Positions 17,572-26,606 of a stretch of DNA of 64,000 nucleotides are shown piece by piece. The position numbers and the translations under genes are program-made. The notes beneath the pieces were generated by a model. It was not told the origin of the DNA. It saw nothing but the letters and a program-made list of their open reading frames with translations, and ran no database searches. How positions within the stretch are numbered: the first letter of the stretch is position 1; every line of letters starts with the position of its first letter. Origin of the DNA: Labrenzia sp. 011 (GTDB taxonomy: Bacteria > Pseudomonadota > Alphaproteobacteria > Rhizobiales > Stappiaceae); assembly GCF_003075075.1 (NCBI RefSeq), contig NZ_QCYM01000011.1:62001-126000 (forward strand). Reading direction: 5' to 3'.

Positions 17572-19527
17572 ATGTCGCGCCTTCACACCTTCATGCGCTC
17601 GGTCCGGGTGCGTCTGCTGGTCATAGCCTTGCTTCCGATGCTGGTCCTGTTGCCGGTGCTGCTGGGCGGCACGATTTGGCGCTGGTCAGGCAAGGTCGAT
17701 GCCCTTCTGGTCAACAAGGTCACCGGGGATCTGACCATCGCCGATCAATATCTGGCGAAACTGATCGAGTCCTCCGGCGAACAGATTGATGCGATCGCCC
17801 GTTCGATCGATCTGCGCCGGGCGCTCGAGGCGGATGCCGGGGCTGATTTCCTCGCAGGGGAAGAAGAACGGCTCGGGCTGGATTTTCTTCGTATCGTGGA
17901 GGGCGGGGCCGAGGCCGCAGAGTGGCCGGTCGTCAGGAGCGCCCTGGAGGGGCGCTGGCAAAGTGCGATCGATATCTTCTCCCACGATGATCTCGACGCC
18001 CTGTCGCCGGACCTTGTCGCGCGGGCCGAGATCCCGCTCGTTCCGACGCAGGGTGCCGTCCCGACCGAACGCACCGTCGAGACGCGCGGCATGGTGATCC
18101 ATTCCGCGGCGTCCGTGAGCATGCCGGACGGCACGCGGGCGGCATTGGTCGGAGGGGTGCTGCTGAACAGGAACCTCGACTTCATCGACACGATCAATGA
18201 CCTGGTCTATCGCGAGCAGAGCCTGCCGGAGGGCAGTCAGGGCACGGCGACCCTGTTTCTGGAAGATGTGCGCATCTCGACCAACGTCCGCTTGTTCGAA
18301 AACGTCCGCGCGCTCGGAACGCGGGTGTCCGCGGAGGTGCGCGCCAAGGTGCTGCAGGAAGGGGAGATCTGGCTGGACCGGGCCTTTGTCGTGAATGACT
18401 GGTATATCTCCGCTTACGAGCCGATCCTCGACAGCTTCGGTGCGCCGGTCGGCATGCTCTATGTCGGCTTTCTCGAAACCCCCTTCAGCGCGGCCAAGCG
18501 CAATTCCGTCATAACCCTGACCGTCGCCTTCCTGCTGATCGCGCTGGCCTCGGTCCCGGTCTTTCTGCGCTGGGCCGGGCATATCTTTCGTCCGCTCGAA
18601 GGCATGATGCGCACCATCCGCAGGGTCGAAAGCGGTGACATGACCGCCCGCAACATGCCCTTCGAGGATGACGGGGAGATCACACAGGTCGCGCGGCATT
18701 TCGACAGCTTGCTGGATCTTCTCGAGGACCGTGACCGGCAGTTGCGGCAATGGGGCGAGGCGCTTGAGCACCGGGTCGAGGAGCGCACCAGCGAATTGCG
18801 GGCTGCCAACCAGCGCCTGGAAAAAACCACGGAGCGGCTGATCATCTCGGAAAAACTGGCGGCGGTGGGCGAAATCACCGCTTCCGTCGCACATGAGATC
18901 AACAATCCCGTGGCGGTGATCCAGGGCAATCTGGATCTGGCGCGCAGCAATCTGGGAGAGGCGGTGCGCCATGCGCAGGAGGAGTTCCGCCTGATCGACG
19001 ATCAGGTCTATCGCATCAGCGTGATCGTTTCGAAACTGCTGCAATTTGCGCGCCCCGAAGAATATTCGGGGGCTGACAACCATATCGACCCGACCGAAGT
19101 CGCGCGGGACTGCCTCGTTCTGACCCACCACCAGATCGAGATTTCCGAGATTTCCTGCGAGGCGAACCTCAACAGCCGGGAAAAGGTTCACATGTCGCGG
19201 ACCGAGCTGCAGCAGGTTTTCGTCAATCTCATCCTGAACGCGGTCCAGGCCATGCCCGAAGGCGGCGACCTGCGGATCGAGTCCCGCGACGAGGCGGGAG
19301 AGGTCGTCCTGACGTTCGAGGATACCGGGAGCGGCATCGCTCCGGACATACTGTCGCGAATCTTCGATCCCTTCTTCACAACCAAGCAGGCACAAGGCAC
19401 GGGCCTGGGCCTGTCGATCAGCCGGCAGATCGTGAGTCGGGTCGGGGGGCATATTTCCGCCAGCTCCACCCTCGGCAAGGGGAGCTGCTTCCGCATAGGG
19501 CTGCCGGCCGTAAAAAAATCGGAATAG
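17572..19527 (+). CDS. Cache-type sensor histidine kinase
   Basis: A 651-residue membrane kinase: TM1 (about 12-35), periplasmic Cache-like sensor (about 40-300), TM2 (about 310-332), HAMP (about 332-385), coiled coil, HisKA with phospho-His H441 in VAHEINNP, and HATPase (N-box FVNLILNAVQAM; DTGSGIAPD; GTGLGLS). It resembles DctB/MctS-type carboxylate sensors. It partners the regulator just upstream and precedes an OFA transporter, so an organic acid such as formate, oxalate or a monocarboxylate is a plausible signal (inference). Confidence 0.92.
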   Translation: MSRLHTFMRSVRVRLLVIALLPMLVLLPVLLGGTIWRWSGKVDALLVNKVTGDLTIADQYLAKLIESSGEQIDAIARSIDLRRALEADAGADFLAGEEERLGLDFLRIVEGGAEAAEWPVVRSALEGRWQSAIDIFSHDDLDALSPDLVARAEIPLVPTQGAVPTERTVETRGMVIHSAASVSMPDGTRAALVGGVLLNRNLDFIDTINDLVYREQSLPEGSQGTATLFLEDVRISTNVRLFENVRALGTRVSAEVRAKVLQEGEIWLDRAFVVNDWYISAYEPILDSFGAPVGMLYVGFLETPFSAAKRNSVITLTVAFLLIALASVPVFLRWAGHIFRPLEGMMRTIRRVESGDMTARNMPFEDDGEITQVARHFDSLLDLLEDRDRQLRQWGEALEHRVEERTSELRAANQRLEKTTERLIISEKLAAVGEITASVAHEINNPVAVIQGNLDLARSNLGEAVRHAQEEFRLIDDQVYRISVIVSKLLQFARPEEYSGADNHIDPTEVARDCLVLTHHQIEISEISCEANLNSREKVHMSRTELQQVFVNLILNAVQAMPEGGDLRIESRDEAGEVVLTFEDTGSGIAPDILSRIFDPFFTTKQAQGTGLGLSISRQIVSRVGGHISASSTLGKGSCFRIGLPAVKKSE

Positions 19528-19772
19528 CTCGAACTGGACAAAATGTCCCGATACGGCGCGTGACCTGCCCGGCCTTCGGATAGAATGACGCAATCTGCCT
19601 GAAAATTGAGCATCCAGCCGGACAAAACTTCTTCTAAGTGTCTGATATACATAATAATTTAGTCTTGACAGCACAAGGTCTGCGCGGCCTTTTCTTGCCT
19701 TGCATGCGACTGCATGTCTCGGCCGGGCCCTTGGAGGGGGTCTTGCCGAGGGCATTCAAGGGAGGAGAAATC

Positions 19773-21494
19773 ATGAGCAACGCTGCAAGCGGTGCGCTGG
19801 GGTTCCTGCACAAGAACCACATCGTTGCCGAACCCGGATTCAACCGGTGGCGTGTGCCGCCGGCATCCATTGCCATTCATCTGTGTATCGGTTCGGTCTA
19901 TGCATGGTCGGTGTTCAATCCGGCGCTGACGCACCAGCTCGGCGTGGTGGCGCCCGCTGCCGCCGACTGGAGCCTGAGTTCCGTGGTCTGGATCTTTTCG
20001 GTGGCGATCGTGTTCCTTGGCCTGTCGGCCGCCTTCGCGGGCAAATGGCTGGAAGAAGTCGGCCCGCGCATGGTGGGTGTGGTCGCGGCGTGCTGCTGGG
20101 GCGGCGGCTTCATCATCGGTTCCTTCGGCATCGCCTCCCACCAGCTGTGGCTGATCTATCTCGGCTACGGGGTGCTCGGTGGCTGCGGACTGGGGCTTGG
20201 CTATGTGTCCCCCGTCTCGACGCTGATCCGGTGGTTTCCGGACCGACGGGGCATGGCGACCGGCATGGCAATCATGGGGTTCGGCGGCGGTGCGATGATC
20301 GCGGCTCCGGTCAAGGGCTGGCTGCTGAATCTTTACCAGAAGGCGCCGGAATATCTCGGTGCGCAGGACGCGGTCGCAACCGTGGTCGAAGGCGGCCGGG
20401 TGTTCGCCGAAACCGCTGCCGGGAAGGTCGAGGTGGTGCTCGCCACCGCGGCACAGGCGGCGCCCTTCGGCGGCGATGCCGGGGTCTATGTGGTCGGCAC
20501 CGGCAACACCGGCGCGGCGCAGACCTTCCTGACGCTGGGTATCGTCTATTTCGTGGTGATGATCCTGGCATCTTTCCAGTATCGGGTACCGGCCGAAGGC
20601 TGGAAGCCGGCTGGCTGGGAGCCGAAGCCGGTGGCCTCGGGTCTTGTCACCCAGCAGAACGTGCATATCGATCAGGCGCTGAAGACGCCGCAGTTCTGGC
20701 AACTGTGGATCATGCTGTGCTTCAACGTGACCGCCGGGATCGGTGTGATCGGTGTGGCCAAGACCATGATGTCCGAGATTTTCGGGACCGTCATGCCGCT
20801 GGTGGTCACCGCAAGCTTCGCCTCGACCTATGTTCTGATGATCTCGGTCTTCAACATGGTCGGCCGGTTCTTCTGGGCCTCGGCCTCCGACTATATCGGG
20901 CGCAAGGCCACCTATATGTGCTTCTTCGTGCTGGGCACGGTCCTGTATCTGTCGATCCCCTATTTCGCCTCGGCCGTGGCCACCAACCCGGCGCTGATCT
21001 ATCTGATCGGCTTCTATGCGGCGACCATGATCATCTTCTCCATGTATGGTGGAGGCTTCGCGGCCATTCCGGCCTATCTGGCGGACATGTTCGGCACCAT
21101 GCATGTGGGCGGCATCCACGGCCGGCTGCTGACCGCCTGGTCGACCGCCGGGGTTCTGGGGCCGCTCGCCATCACCTCGCTTCGGCAACTGTCGGTGACC
21201 AACGCGATCAACGATCTGGCGAGCCGGGTCGATCCGGCCGCCTTCGCCGAGAAGTTCGGGGCGCCGCTCGGCCAGCTCGATCAGCTGGTGGCGGCCAAGA
21301 CGGTGACCATCGCCAAGCTGATGGAGATCGCACCGGCGGGGACAATCGATCCGACGCCGAGCCTCTACAACACCACCATGTACTGCATGGCGGCGCTGCT
21401 GGTGGTTGCCTTCTTCGCCAACCTGCTGATGCGCCCGGTCAAGGAGCATCACCATCACGACGAAGCGGCGCTCAGGGCCGTTCCCGTGGAGTAG
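19773..21494 (+). CDS. OFA-family (oxalate/formate antiporter-like) MFS transporter
   Basis: A 573-residue MFS transporter with about 12 helices and the OFA features of the OxlT-like family: SVYAWSVFNPAL in TM1, GLGLGYVSPVSTLIRWFPDR after TM4, and a Gly-rich RRGMATGMAIMGFGGG. A roughly 60-residue insertion follows helix 6 (about 185-250), as in bacterial members of this subgroup. The C-terminus is His-rich. The start is the ATG after GGGAGGAG. The 245-base gap upstream has a TTGACA at 19665-19670 that could be a -35 element. The substrate is not proven by sequence. Confidence 0.9.
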   Translation: MSNAASGALGFLHKNHIVAEPGFNRWRVPPASIAIHLCIGSVYAWSVFNPALTHQLGVVAPAAADWSLSSVVWIFSVAIVFLGLSAAFAGKWLEEVGPRMVGVVAACCWGGGFIIGSFGIASHQLWLIYLGYGVLGGCGLGLGYVSPVSTLIRWFPDRRGMATGMAIMGFGGGAMIAAPVKGWLLNLYQKAPEYLGAQDAVATVVEGGRVFAETAAGKVEVVLATAAQAAPFGGDAGVYVVGTGNTGAAQTFLTLGIVYFVVMILASFQYRVPAEGWKPAGWEPKPVASGLVTQQNVHIDQALKTPQFWQLWIMLCFNVTAGIGVIGVAKTMMSEIFGTVMPLVVTASFASTYVLMISVFNMVGRFFWASASDYIGRKATYMCFFVLGTVLYLSIPYFASAVATNPALIYLIGFYAATMIIFSMYGGGFAAIPAYLADMFGTMHVGGIHGRLLTAWSTAGVLGPLAITSLRQLSVTNAINDLASRVDPAAFAEKFGAPLGQLDQLVAAKTVTIAKLMEIAPAGTIDPTPSLYNTTMYCMAALLVVAFFANLLMRPVKEHHHHDEAALRAVPVE

Positions 21495-21503
21495 CGCTAC
21501 CGG

Positions 21504-21527
21504 AGGGGCGCCGTCACGGGCGCCCCT
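21504..21527 (+). terminator. Terminator-like hairpin after OFA transporter
   Basis: AGGGGCGCC and GGCGCCCCT form a 9-bp GC-rich stem with a 6-base loop, 10 bases after the transporter stop. It is followed only by TTCACC, so termination may be weak. Confidence 0.5.
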
Positions 21528-21554
21528 TCACCCCATTTCGGATTGGCCGCTGTT

Positions 21555-21599
21555 ACATCAAAGGCGGTCAAACGGGTTCCTATCAGCTGCGATTGGTAT
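21555..21599. repeat. 45-bp palindromic repeat, copy 2
   Basis: The core GCGGTCAAACGGGT-TCCTATCAGCTGCG ends in TTGGTAT and differs from copy 1 at only a few positions. The left arm is degraded (ACATCAAA). It lies between the OFA transporter and the LysR gene, in the same orientation as copies 1 and 3. Confidence 0.8.
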
Positions 21600-21630
21600 T
21601 AATCCGCTCTCACGACAGGGGAATTCGATC

Positions 21631-22560
21631 ATGCTCGACAAACTGGAAATGTTCATCGCGCTTGCCAAGGAAGGCCATTTTGGGCGCGCCGCCGAGCGTT
21701 TGAACATCGCGCAGCCGACCTTGTCGGCCGGTATCAAGCAGCTTGAGGAACAGCTTGGCGTTCAGCTCGTGCATCGCGGCTCGCGGTTCGGGGGACTGAC
21801 GCCCGAGGGGCAGACGACGCTCACATGGGCCAAGCGCATCACCTGCGACGCACGGCAGCTTCGGGACGAAATGCGCTCGAGCCAACGGGGGCTGTCCGGC
21901 GAAGTCCGCCTGGCCGTGATCCCGACCGCGCAGACATGGGCGGGCCGGCTTTGTTCCGCCTTTGCGCAACGCCATCCCAATGTCCGCTTCACGATCCTGT
22001 CGCGAACCTCGCGCGAAATCCTGCAAATGCTCGAGGATTTCGAGGCCGATGCCGGGATTTCCTACCTTGCAAACGAACCGCTGGGCCGGGTCGAAACGGC
22101 CGAGCTCTATGACGAAAGCTATCTCCTTGTCTGCGCGCGATCCTCTCCTTTCGCAAAAAGGGCGAGCATTGCCTGGTCCGATCTGGCAGATCAGCCGCTG
22201 GCCCTTCTGACGCCGGACATGCAGAACCGCCGGATCATCAACCAGCTGTTCGAACAGGTCGGCGTTCCCCTGGATACCTGTATCGAGTCCAATTCGATCA
22301 TCGCCCTGGTCGCCAGCGTGGCCTCGGGACATTGCATCACGGTTCTGCCCGCGGATATCGCGAACTTTCTGTCCGGTGGCAAGGATCTCGCGCTGATACC
22401 CCTGGAAAGCGCGGCGCAGCAGCAAACGGTCGGTCTGATCATGCCGCATCGAGTTCCCCGCACGCCGGTTCTGTCGGCGCTGCTGAAGGCGGCGCGCAGC
22501 GGTTCGGCCGCCGGGTATGCCGACGTGCGCAGCCCCGGAATACGAGGGGTGGCCATCTAA
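21631..22560 (+). CDS. LysR-family regulator (FdsR-like)
   Basis: A 309-residue LysR regulator. The N-terminal winged helix (MLDKLEMFIALAKEGHFGRA, then AQPTLSAGIKQLEEQLGVQL) is very like regulators found beside formate dehydrogenase (fds) operons; residues 90-295 form the LysR substrate domain. No formate dehydrogenase gene is in the window, but the neighbouring OFA transporter fits a formate/oxalate link (inference). The gene is bracketed by repeat copies 2 and 3, and its TAA stop runs straight into copy 3. Confidence 0.9.
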   Translation: MLDKLEMFIALAKEGHFGRAAERLNIAQPTLSAGIKQLEEQLGVQLVHRGSRFGGLTPEGQTTLTWAKRITCDARQLRDEMRSSQRGLSGEVRLAVIPTAQTWAGRLCSAFAQRHPNVRFTILSRTSREILQMLEDFEADAGISYLANEPLGRVETAELYDESYLLVCARSSPFAKRASIAWSDLADQPLALLTPDMQNRRIINQLFEQVGVPLDTCIESNSIIALVASVASGHCITVLPADIANFLSGGKDLALIPLESAAQQQTVGLIMPHRVPRTPVLSALLKAARSGSAAGYADVRSPGIRGVAI

Positions 22561-22604
22561 TACCAAACGCGGTCAAATGGGTCCCTATCAACTGCGGTTG
22601 GTAT
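22560..22604. repeat. 45-bp palindromic repeat, copy 3 (most complete)
   Basis: It begins ATACCAA and ends TTGGTAT, with inner halves ACGCGGTCAAATGGG and TATCAACTGCGG that pair imperfectly, so the whole 45 bases can fold as a hairpin. Its first base is the last base of the LysR stop codon. Copies 1 and 2 share its core almost exactly. Confidence 0.85.
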
Positions 22605-22725
22605 AAACCGCGGCTGTTGCCACATCCGGCCGATTGACCTGTCCCGAGGCCCGGTTTCAGGTGACCTGACGCTTTCCCGAATTCTCCGGATGACTTTTTC
22701 CGCCGCTGCCGCTATGGGAAGCGCC

Positions 22726-23304
22726 ATGATCAGACGTCTTTATGACTGGACCCTGTCCCTTGCCGCCGGGCCGCGCGCGCCTGTCGCGCTGGGCGCGGTG
22801 TCCTTTATCGAAAGCTCGGTGTTTCCGATCCCGCCCGATATCCTGCTGATCCCGATGGTGATCGCGCGGCGGGAGAAGGCCTGGTGGTATGCCGCCCTGT
22901 GCACCCTGATGTCGGTTCTCGGCGGCATTCTGGGCTATCTGATCGGCATGTTCCTGTTCGAGCAGGTAGCGGTGCCGGTGCTGACCTTCTACGGCAAGAT
23001 GGGCTTCGTCGAGGAGTTCAAGCAGATCTATCACCAATACGGCTGGTGGTTCGTCTTCATCGCCGGGCTGACGCCGTTTCCCTACAAGGTGATCACGATC
23101 GCTTCCGGTGCGCTCGGCCTGGCCCTGCCGGTGTTCGTCGCCGCCAGCATCGTGTCGCGCGGCATCCGGTTCTTCGCCGTTGCCGGTCTGCTGTATCTGT
23201 TCGGACCGCCCATCAAGACCTTCATCGAAAAGCGCCTCGGTCTCATGTTCACCATATTCGTGGTGCTGCTGATCGGTGGATTTGTCCTGCTGCGCTATAT
23301 CTGA
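22726..23304 (+). CDS. YqaA/DedA-family (SNARE-associated) membrane protein
   Basis: A 192-residue polytopic protein of the YqaA branch of the DedA/VTT superfamily. Hydrophobic segments and the FIESSVFPIPPDILLIPMVI motif near residue 30 are typical, as is a second re-entrant region (GLTPFPYKVITIASGALGL). DedA-type proteins are linked to phospholipid or undecaprenyl-phosphate translocation. The start is the ATG giving MIRRLYDW; an upstream in-frame ATG at 22690 is less likely. The dsbB gene follows 15 bases later. Confidence 0.88.
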   Translation: MIRRLYDWTLSLAAGPRAPVALGAVSFIESSVFPIPPDILLIPMVIARREKAWWYAALCTLMSVLGGILGYLIGMFLFEQVAVPVLTFYGKMGFVEEFKQIYHQYGWWFVFIAGLTPFPYKVITIASGALGLALPVFVAASIVSRGIRFFAVAGLLYLFGPPIKTFIEKRLGLMFTIFVVLLIGGFVLLRYI

Positions 23305-23319
23305 TCTACGGGAGATGTG

Positions 23320-23844
23320 ATGACTGACGAGCGGATGGCAAGATATCTGACCGGCCTGCTGCTGATCGGCGGCCTTGCCGCCATCGCGACGGCCTGGGGC
23401 TTTCAGCTTCTTGGCGGATATGTGCCCTGCAAACTGTGCCTGGAACAACGGATTCCCTATTATGTCGGCCTGCCGGCGGCGGCCCTTGCGCTGGTGCTGA
23501 TGCTCCGGGGCCGGGACGGGCTGGCGCTGCTTCTCCTGCTGGCGGTTGCGGCGGTATTCGCCTATGGCGCAGGTCTTGGGATCTATCAGGCGGGGGCCGA
23601 ATGGCAGTTCTGGGCGGGGCCCAGCGATTGCGGCGGCGGCAGTGCCGCGCCGGCCTCGGCGGCCAACATGCTGCAGGCGCTGCAGACCACCCGGGTGGTG
23701 AGCTGCACGGAAGCCAGCTGGCGGATGCTCGGCCTGTCCTTCGCGGGCTGGAACGCGGTGGCCTCCGGCGGCCTTGCCGTGCTGGCCCTGATTTCGGCCG
23801 CCCTGTTGAAACGGCGCGGCAACACGGTAAGTGTAGGGGCATGA
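23320..23844 (+). CDS. dsbB: Disulfide bond formation protein B
   Basis: A 174-residue four-helix inner-membrane protein that reoxidises DsbA and passes electrons to quinone. The first periplasmic loop has the CxxC pair C37-K-L-C40, and the second has C104 and C129, the four catalytic cysteines of DsbB. The start is the ATG after GGGAGATGTG; a GTG one codon earlier is possible. It overlaps the next small gene by ATGA. Confidence 0.9.
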   Translation: MTDERMARYLTGLLLIGGLAAIATAWGFQLLGGYVPCKLCLEQRIPYYVGLPAAALALVLMLRGRDGLALLLLLAVAAVFAYGAGLGIYQAGAEWQFWAGPSDCGGGSAAPASAANMLQALQTTRVVSCTEASWRMLGLSFAGWNAVASGGLAVLALISAALLKRRGNTVSVGA

Positions 23845-24119
23845 GCGAAACCAGACCCCCGAACGGCGGAAACCCGAAGGACAAGCAGCGTCAGGAGGCG
23901 CTCCGGGCGCTCGATCGGGTCGAGGCGGAAAGCGAGACCATCGTCGGGTCGACATTCGTGCGCATGGCCGATCGGGCCAGGAGCCACATGAGTGCCGGTG
24001 ACAAGGACGAGGACGACCGGGTCGAGGTGTGGGGCACACGGATCGGCCGCAGTCTCGGGCTCGTTTTCGCGATAGGGCTGGCGATTTACCTGTTCGTCAC
24101 TTACGTGTTAGCCCCTTAG
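23841..24119 (+). CDS. Small single-TM protein after dsbB
   Basis: A 92-residue protein, not recognised as a known family. Residues 1-65 are charged and probably cytoplasmic (a KQRQEALRALDRVEAE helix). One C-terminal transmembrane segment follows (about 70-90, GLVFAIGLAIYLFVTYVLA). The ATG overlaps the dsbB stop, so it is coupled to dsbB and may be a membrane partner. Confidence 0.72.
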   Translation: MSETRPPNGGNPKDKQRQEALRALDRVEAESETIVGSTFVRMADRARSHMSAGDKDEDDRVEVWGTRIGRSLGLVFAIGLAIYLFVTYVLAP

Positions 24120-24149
24120 AGACGAATTCGTGCGGCCAAAGGAATGAGA

Positions 24150-24593
24150 ATGGCGTCGATCCATCCGGTCAGCCGGAGTGACTGGTCCGAATTGCGGGCC
24201 CCCGATCTTGCCGATTTCGAGGCCATGGCGAGTGAAACACTCGCCGGCCTTCCGGACGATCTGTTGCTGCGCTGCGGGCATGTGCAGATCAATCTGGCGG
24301 AATATGCGCCCGATGACGTTCTCGATGCGATGTCCATCGAGGACCCGCATGAACTGCTGGGACTGTTCGAAGGAAACGGCCTGATCGACGGGGACGATGC
24401 CGCCGGAACCGGCCGGCTGCCCAACCGGATCTGGCTGTTCAGAAGACCCATCCTGGACTACTGGGCGGCCATGGACGAGACTCTCGGAGATGTGGTCGCC
24501 CATGTCCTGATCCATGAGATCGGCCACCATTTCGGGCTTTCCGACCAGGATATGGAACGGATCGAGGCCGCCGCGGATTGCGGCCTCGATTGA
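24150..24593 (+). CDS. Zincin-like metallopeptidase family protein
   Basis: A 147-residue protein of the small zinc-dependent family with the motif HEIGHHFGLSDQDM near the C-terminus, which supplies an HExxH zinc site. The start is the second ATG (MASIHPV), which has AAAGGA at proper spacing; the ATG two codons earlier is too close to it. Activity and substrate are unknown for most members. It overlaps no neighbour; ppa lies convergent 20 bases on. Confidence 0.86.
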   Translation: MASIHPVSRSDWSELRAPDLADFEAMASETLAGLPDDLLLRCGHVQINLAEYAPDDVLDAMSIEDPHELLGLFEGNGLIDGDDAAGTGRLPNRIWLFRRPILDYWAAMDETLGDVVAHVLIHEIGHHFGLSDQDMERIEAAADCGLD

Positions 24594-24612
24594 TACCTTC
24601 CAGAAGGAAAGC

Positions 24613-25152
24613 CTATTCGGCGCCTTCCATGCGGGCGCGCTCGATGGACTCGAGGATCATCCGCTTGGCTGCCTCGACCCCTTCGATGCCGGTGATCTTC
24701 ACCCATTTGCCGGGCTCCAGATCCTTGTAGTGTTCGAAGAAATGCTTGACCTGGGCCATGGTGATGTCCGGCAGGTCGGAAATGTCGTTGATGTTGTCGT
24801 AGCGCTTGGACAGCTTGGGGGACGGCACGGCGATGATCTTCTCGTCCTGACCGGACTCGTCTTCCATCAGCAGAACGCCGATCGGGCGGCAGTTCATGAT
24901 CGCGCCAGGCACGACCGGCCGCTGGTTGACCACGACCACGTCGATCGGGTCGCCGTCGCCGCACAGGGTATGGGGAACAAAGCCGTAATTGCCCGGATAG
25001 CGCATCGGCGTGTAGAGGAAGCGGTCGACGAACATCGCGCCGGCTTCCTTGTCCATTTCGTATTTGATCGGTTCGCCACCAACGGGCACCTCGATGATGA
25101 CGTTCACGTCTTCCGGCGGGTTCTTGCCAATCGGCACAGCGTCGATACGCAT
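24613..25152 (-). CDS. ppa: Inorganic pyrophosphatase
   Basis: Family I soluble pyrophosphatase (179 residues) hydrolysing PPi to phosphate and so driving biosynthetic reactions. The signature [10 protein letters not shown] supplies the metal-binding aspartates; [20 protein letters not shown] and YPGNYGFVP are also typical. The start is the ATG giving [13 protein letters not shown]; the frame continues upstream without family similarity. Confidence 0.96.
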   Translation of the reverse strand: MRIDAVPIGKNPPEDVNVIIEVPVGGEPIKYEMDKEAGAMFVDRFLYTPMRYPGNYGFVPHTLCGDGDPIDVVVVNQRPVVPGAIMNCRPIGVLLMEDESGQDEKIIAVPSPKLSKRYDNINDISDLPDITMAQVKHFFEHYKDLEPGKWVKITGIEGVEAAKRMILESIERARMEGAE

Positions 25153-25284
25153 TGCATACTCCTGTGTTTCGTTGCTGGGTCTATCGCAATCCCGCAGGAG
25201 AAGTTCAAGCCCCAAATTTTCGCATTGCACCCAAAGGATGACCGTGTCTCAATTCGCAAACTCAATTCTTCCGGAGGATCTCAC

Positions 25285-25869
25285 ATGCAGCGGTTTGTCT
25301 TTCGTGTGGCGGGCGCCCTGTGTCTCGCCTTCCTCGTCTCGGCCTTTCCTGCTGCTTATGATGCCGCTGCGGCAGGTCTTGCCAGCGACTATACCAGGAT
25401 CCGCCTGGAAAGCTGCGCGCAGGTCGCCGCGGCCGACTCGGAAGAGGGCACTTTCGGCGGCGCATGGCAATGCGCCGGCTACGGGGGCCATCCGGTCTAT
25501 GTTGCCGAGGGGGATCTGCGCATGTTCGTCTCCTTCGGAGCGGTCGCGGCGGAGGAGCCTGCCGCCGGTCAGACGCTGCCCAATTTCAATACGATCAACG
25601 AGACGCTTGAATGGCGTCTGCGCGATGGCGTGCCCTTTGCGACGATCCTGCGCTGGTTCCCGAGCCTGGACGGCGGCGGCAGCACAGGCAGCGTGCTGAT
25701 CGTGACCCAGTTGCTTCCGGGCGGCGGCACCTGCCAGATCGCCCGGATCGATGCCCAGGCCAACAGCAATGCCAATGTTCTGGCCCGTCAGGCGGCGGAT
25801 ACAATGGCGGGGACATTCGACTGCTCAAATCAGCCGGCGGTCATCGGAAACCCCGGTATCCTGTACTGA
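25285..25869 (+). CDS. Secreted protein of unknown function
   Basis: A 194-residue protein with a clear signal peptide (about residues 1-29, AFPAAYDAAAAG). The mature part has four cysteines (SCAQ, QCAG, TCQI, DCSN), so one or two disulfides are likely in the periplasm. A GGAGGATC site precedes the ATG. No named family was recognised. It is divergent from ppa. Confidence 0.72.
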   Translation: MQRFVFRVAGALCLAFLVSAFPAAYDAAAAGLASDYTRIRLESCAQVAAADSEEGTFGGAWQCAGYGGHPVYVAEGDLRMFVSFGAVAAEEPAAGQTLPNFNTINETLEWRLRDGVPFATILRWFPSLDGGGSTGSVLIVTQLLPGGGTCQIARIDAQANSNANVLARQAADTMAGTFDCSNQPAVIGNPGILY

Positions 25870-25923
25870 CGATCCTGAAATCGAATGTTGCGCCGGCAGT
25901 TTCCGTCCGGGTGATACCGGTGG

Positions 25924-26442
25924 TCAGCCGTTCTTATCGGGCCAGGCGTAGATGGACAGCTCCATGCGTCGGCCTCCCAGGCGATACCAGGATTTCGCAG
26001 CCAGTCTGCCGCCAAGCGCCTTGTAGAAGGCGCGGGCGGGCTGGTTGTCGCTGAGCACCTGGACCGCCAGACCCGAAAGATTTCCTGCCGACAGGGTCTC
26101 CCGGACATGGCCGAACAGCATGCGGCCGAAGCCCAGGCCCTGGTATTCGGGTTTCAGGTAAAGCTCGTATATCTCCCCCTCCATGCCCGTGTCGCGCAAC
26201 CGGCAGGGGCCGCAGGTCGCGTATCCGGCGGGGACGTCGGCGATGCTGAGGATCTTTATGTCGACACCGCGGGCAAGGGCGCCGCGCCACCAGTCCGTGC
26301 CCCTGCGGGAAATCATCTTCTGCAGGTCAACGCCGTGCAGGACGCCCCGATAGGCGCCGAGCCAGGCTTCGCTGTGAATGCCGGCCAGTGCCTCGCAATC
26401 GGCGGTCCGGGCCGCGCGCAGATCGATCAGGTCCGTTGTCAT
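25924..26442 (-). CDS. GNAT-family N-acetyltransferase
   Basis: A 172-residue single-domain acetyltransferase. The acetyl-CoA loop is LYLKPEYQGLGFGRMLF (the Q-G-x-G-x-G/R pattern), followed by a C-terminal NQPARAFYKALGG helix. The substrate cannot be told. About 165 gene-free bases separate it from the HMG-CoA reductase gene. Confidence 0.9.
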   Translation of the reverse strand: MTTDLIDLRAARTADCEALAGIHSEAWLGAYRGVLHGVDLQKMISRRGTDWWRGALARGVDIKILSIADVPAGYATCGPCRLRDTGMEGEIYELYLKPEYQGLGFGRMLFGHVRETLSAGNLSGLAVQVLSDNQPARAFYKALGGRLAAKSWYRLGGRRMELSIYAWPDKNG

Positions 26443-26606
26443 CGTCTAAAAGGATACAACAAGCGGCCGGATGGAAAAGAGGCAATTTCCCCGCAGGGCG
26501 GAGAAAACAGGCAGTCGGTGCGCTGCCTGCGCGCCATTGAGCGCGCAAGACGCGTTGCGGACTGCCAGTATTACCTAGAGCCCCGATCTCCCCGACGGCC
26601 GCCCTG

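Noticed and set aside
19659-21458. 599-codon frame opposite the OFA transporter
   Set aside because: Antisense shadow; His/Arg/Gln-rich without motifs.
26443-26606. Possible small gene between GNAT and HMG-CoA reductase
   Set aside because: 165 bases with no frame, ribosome site or clear hairpin worth calling.
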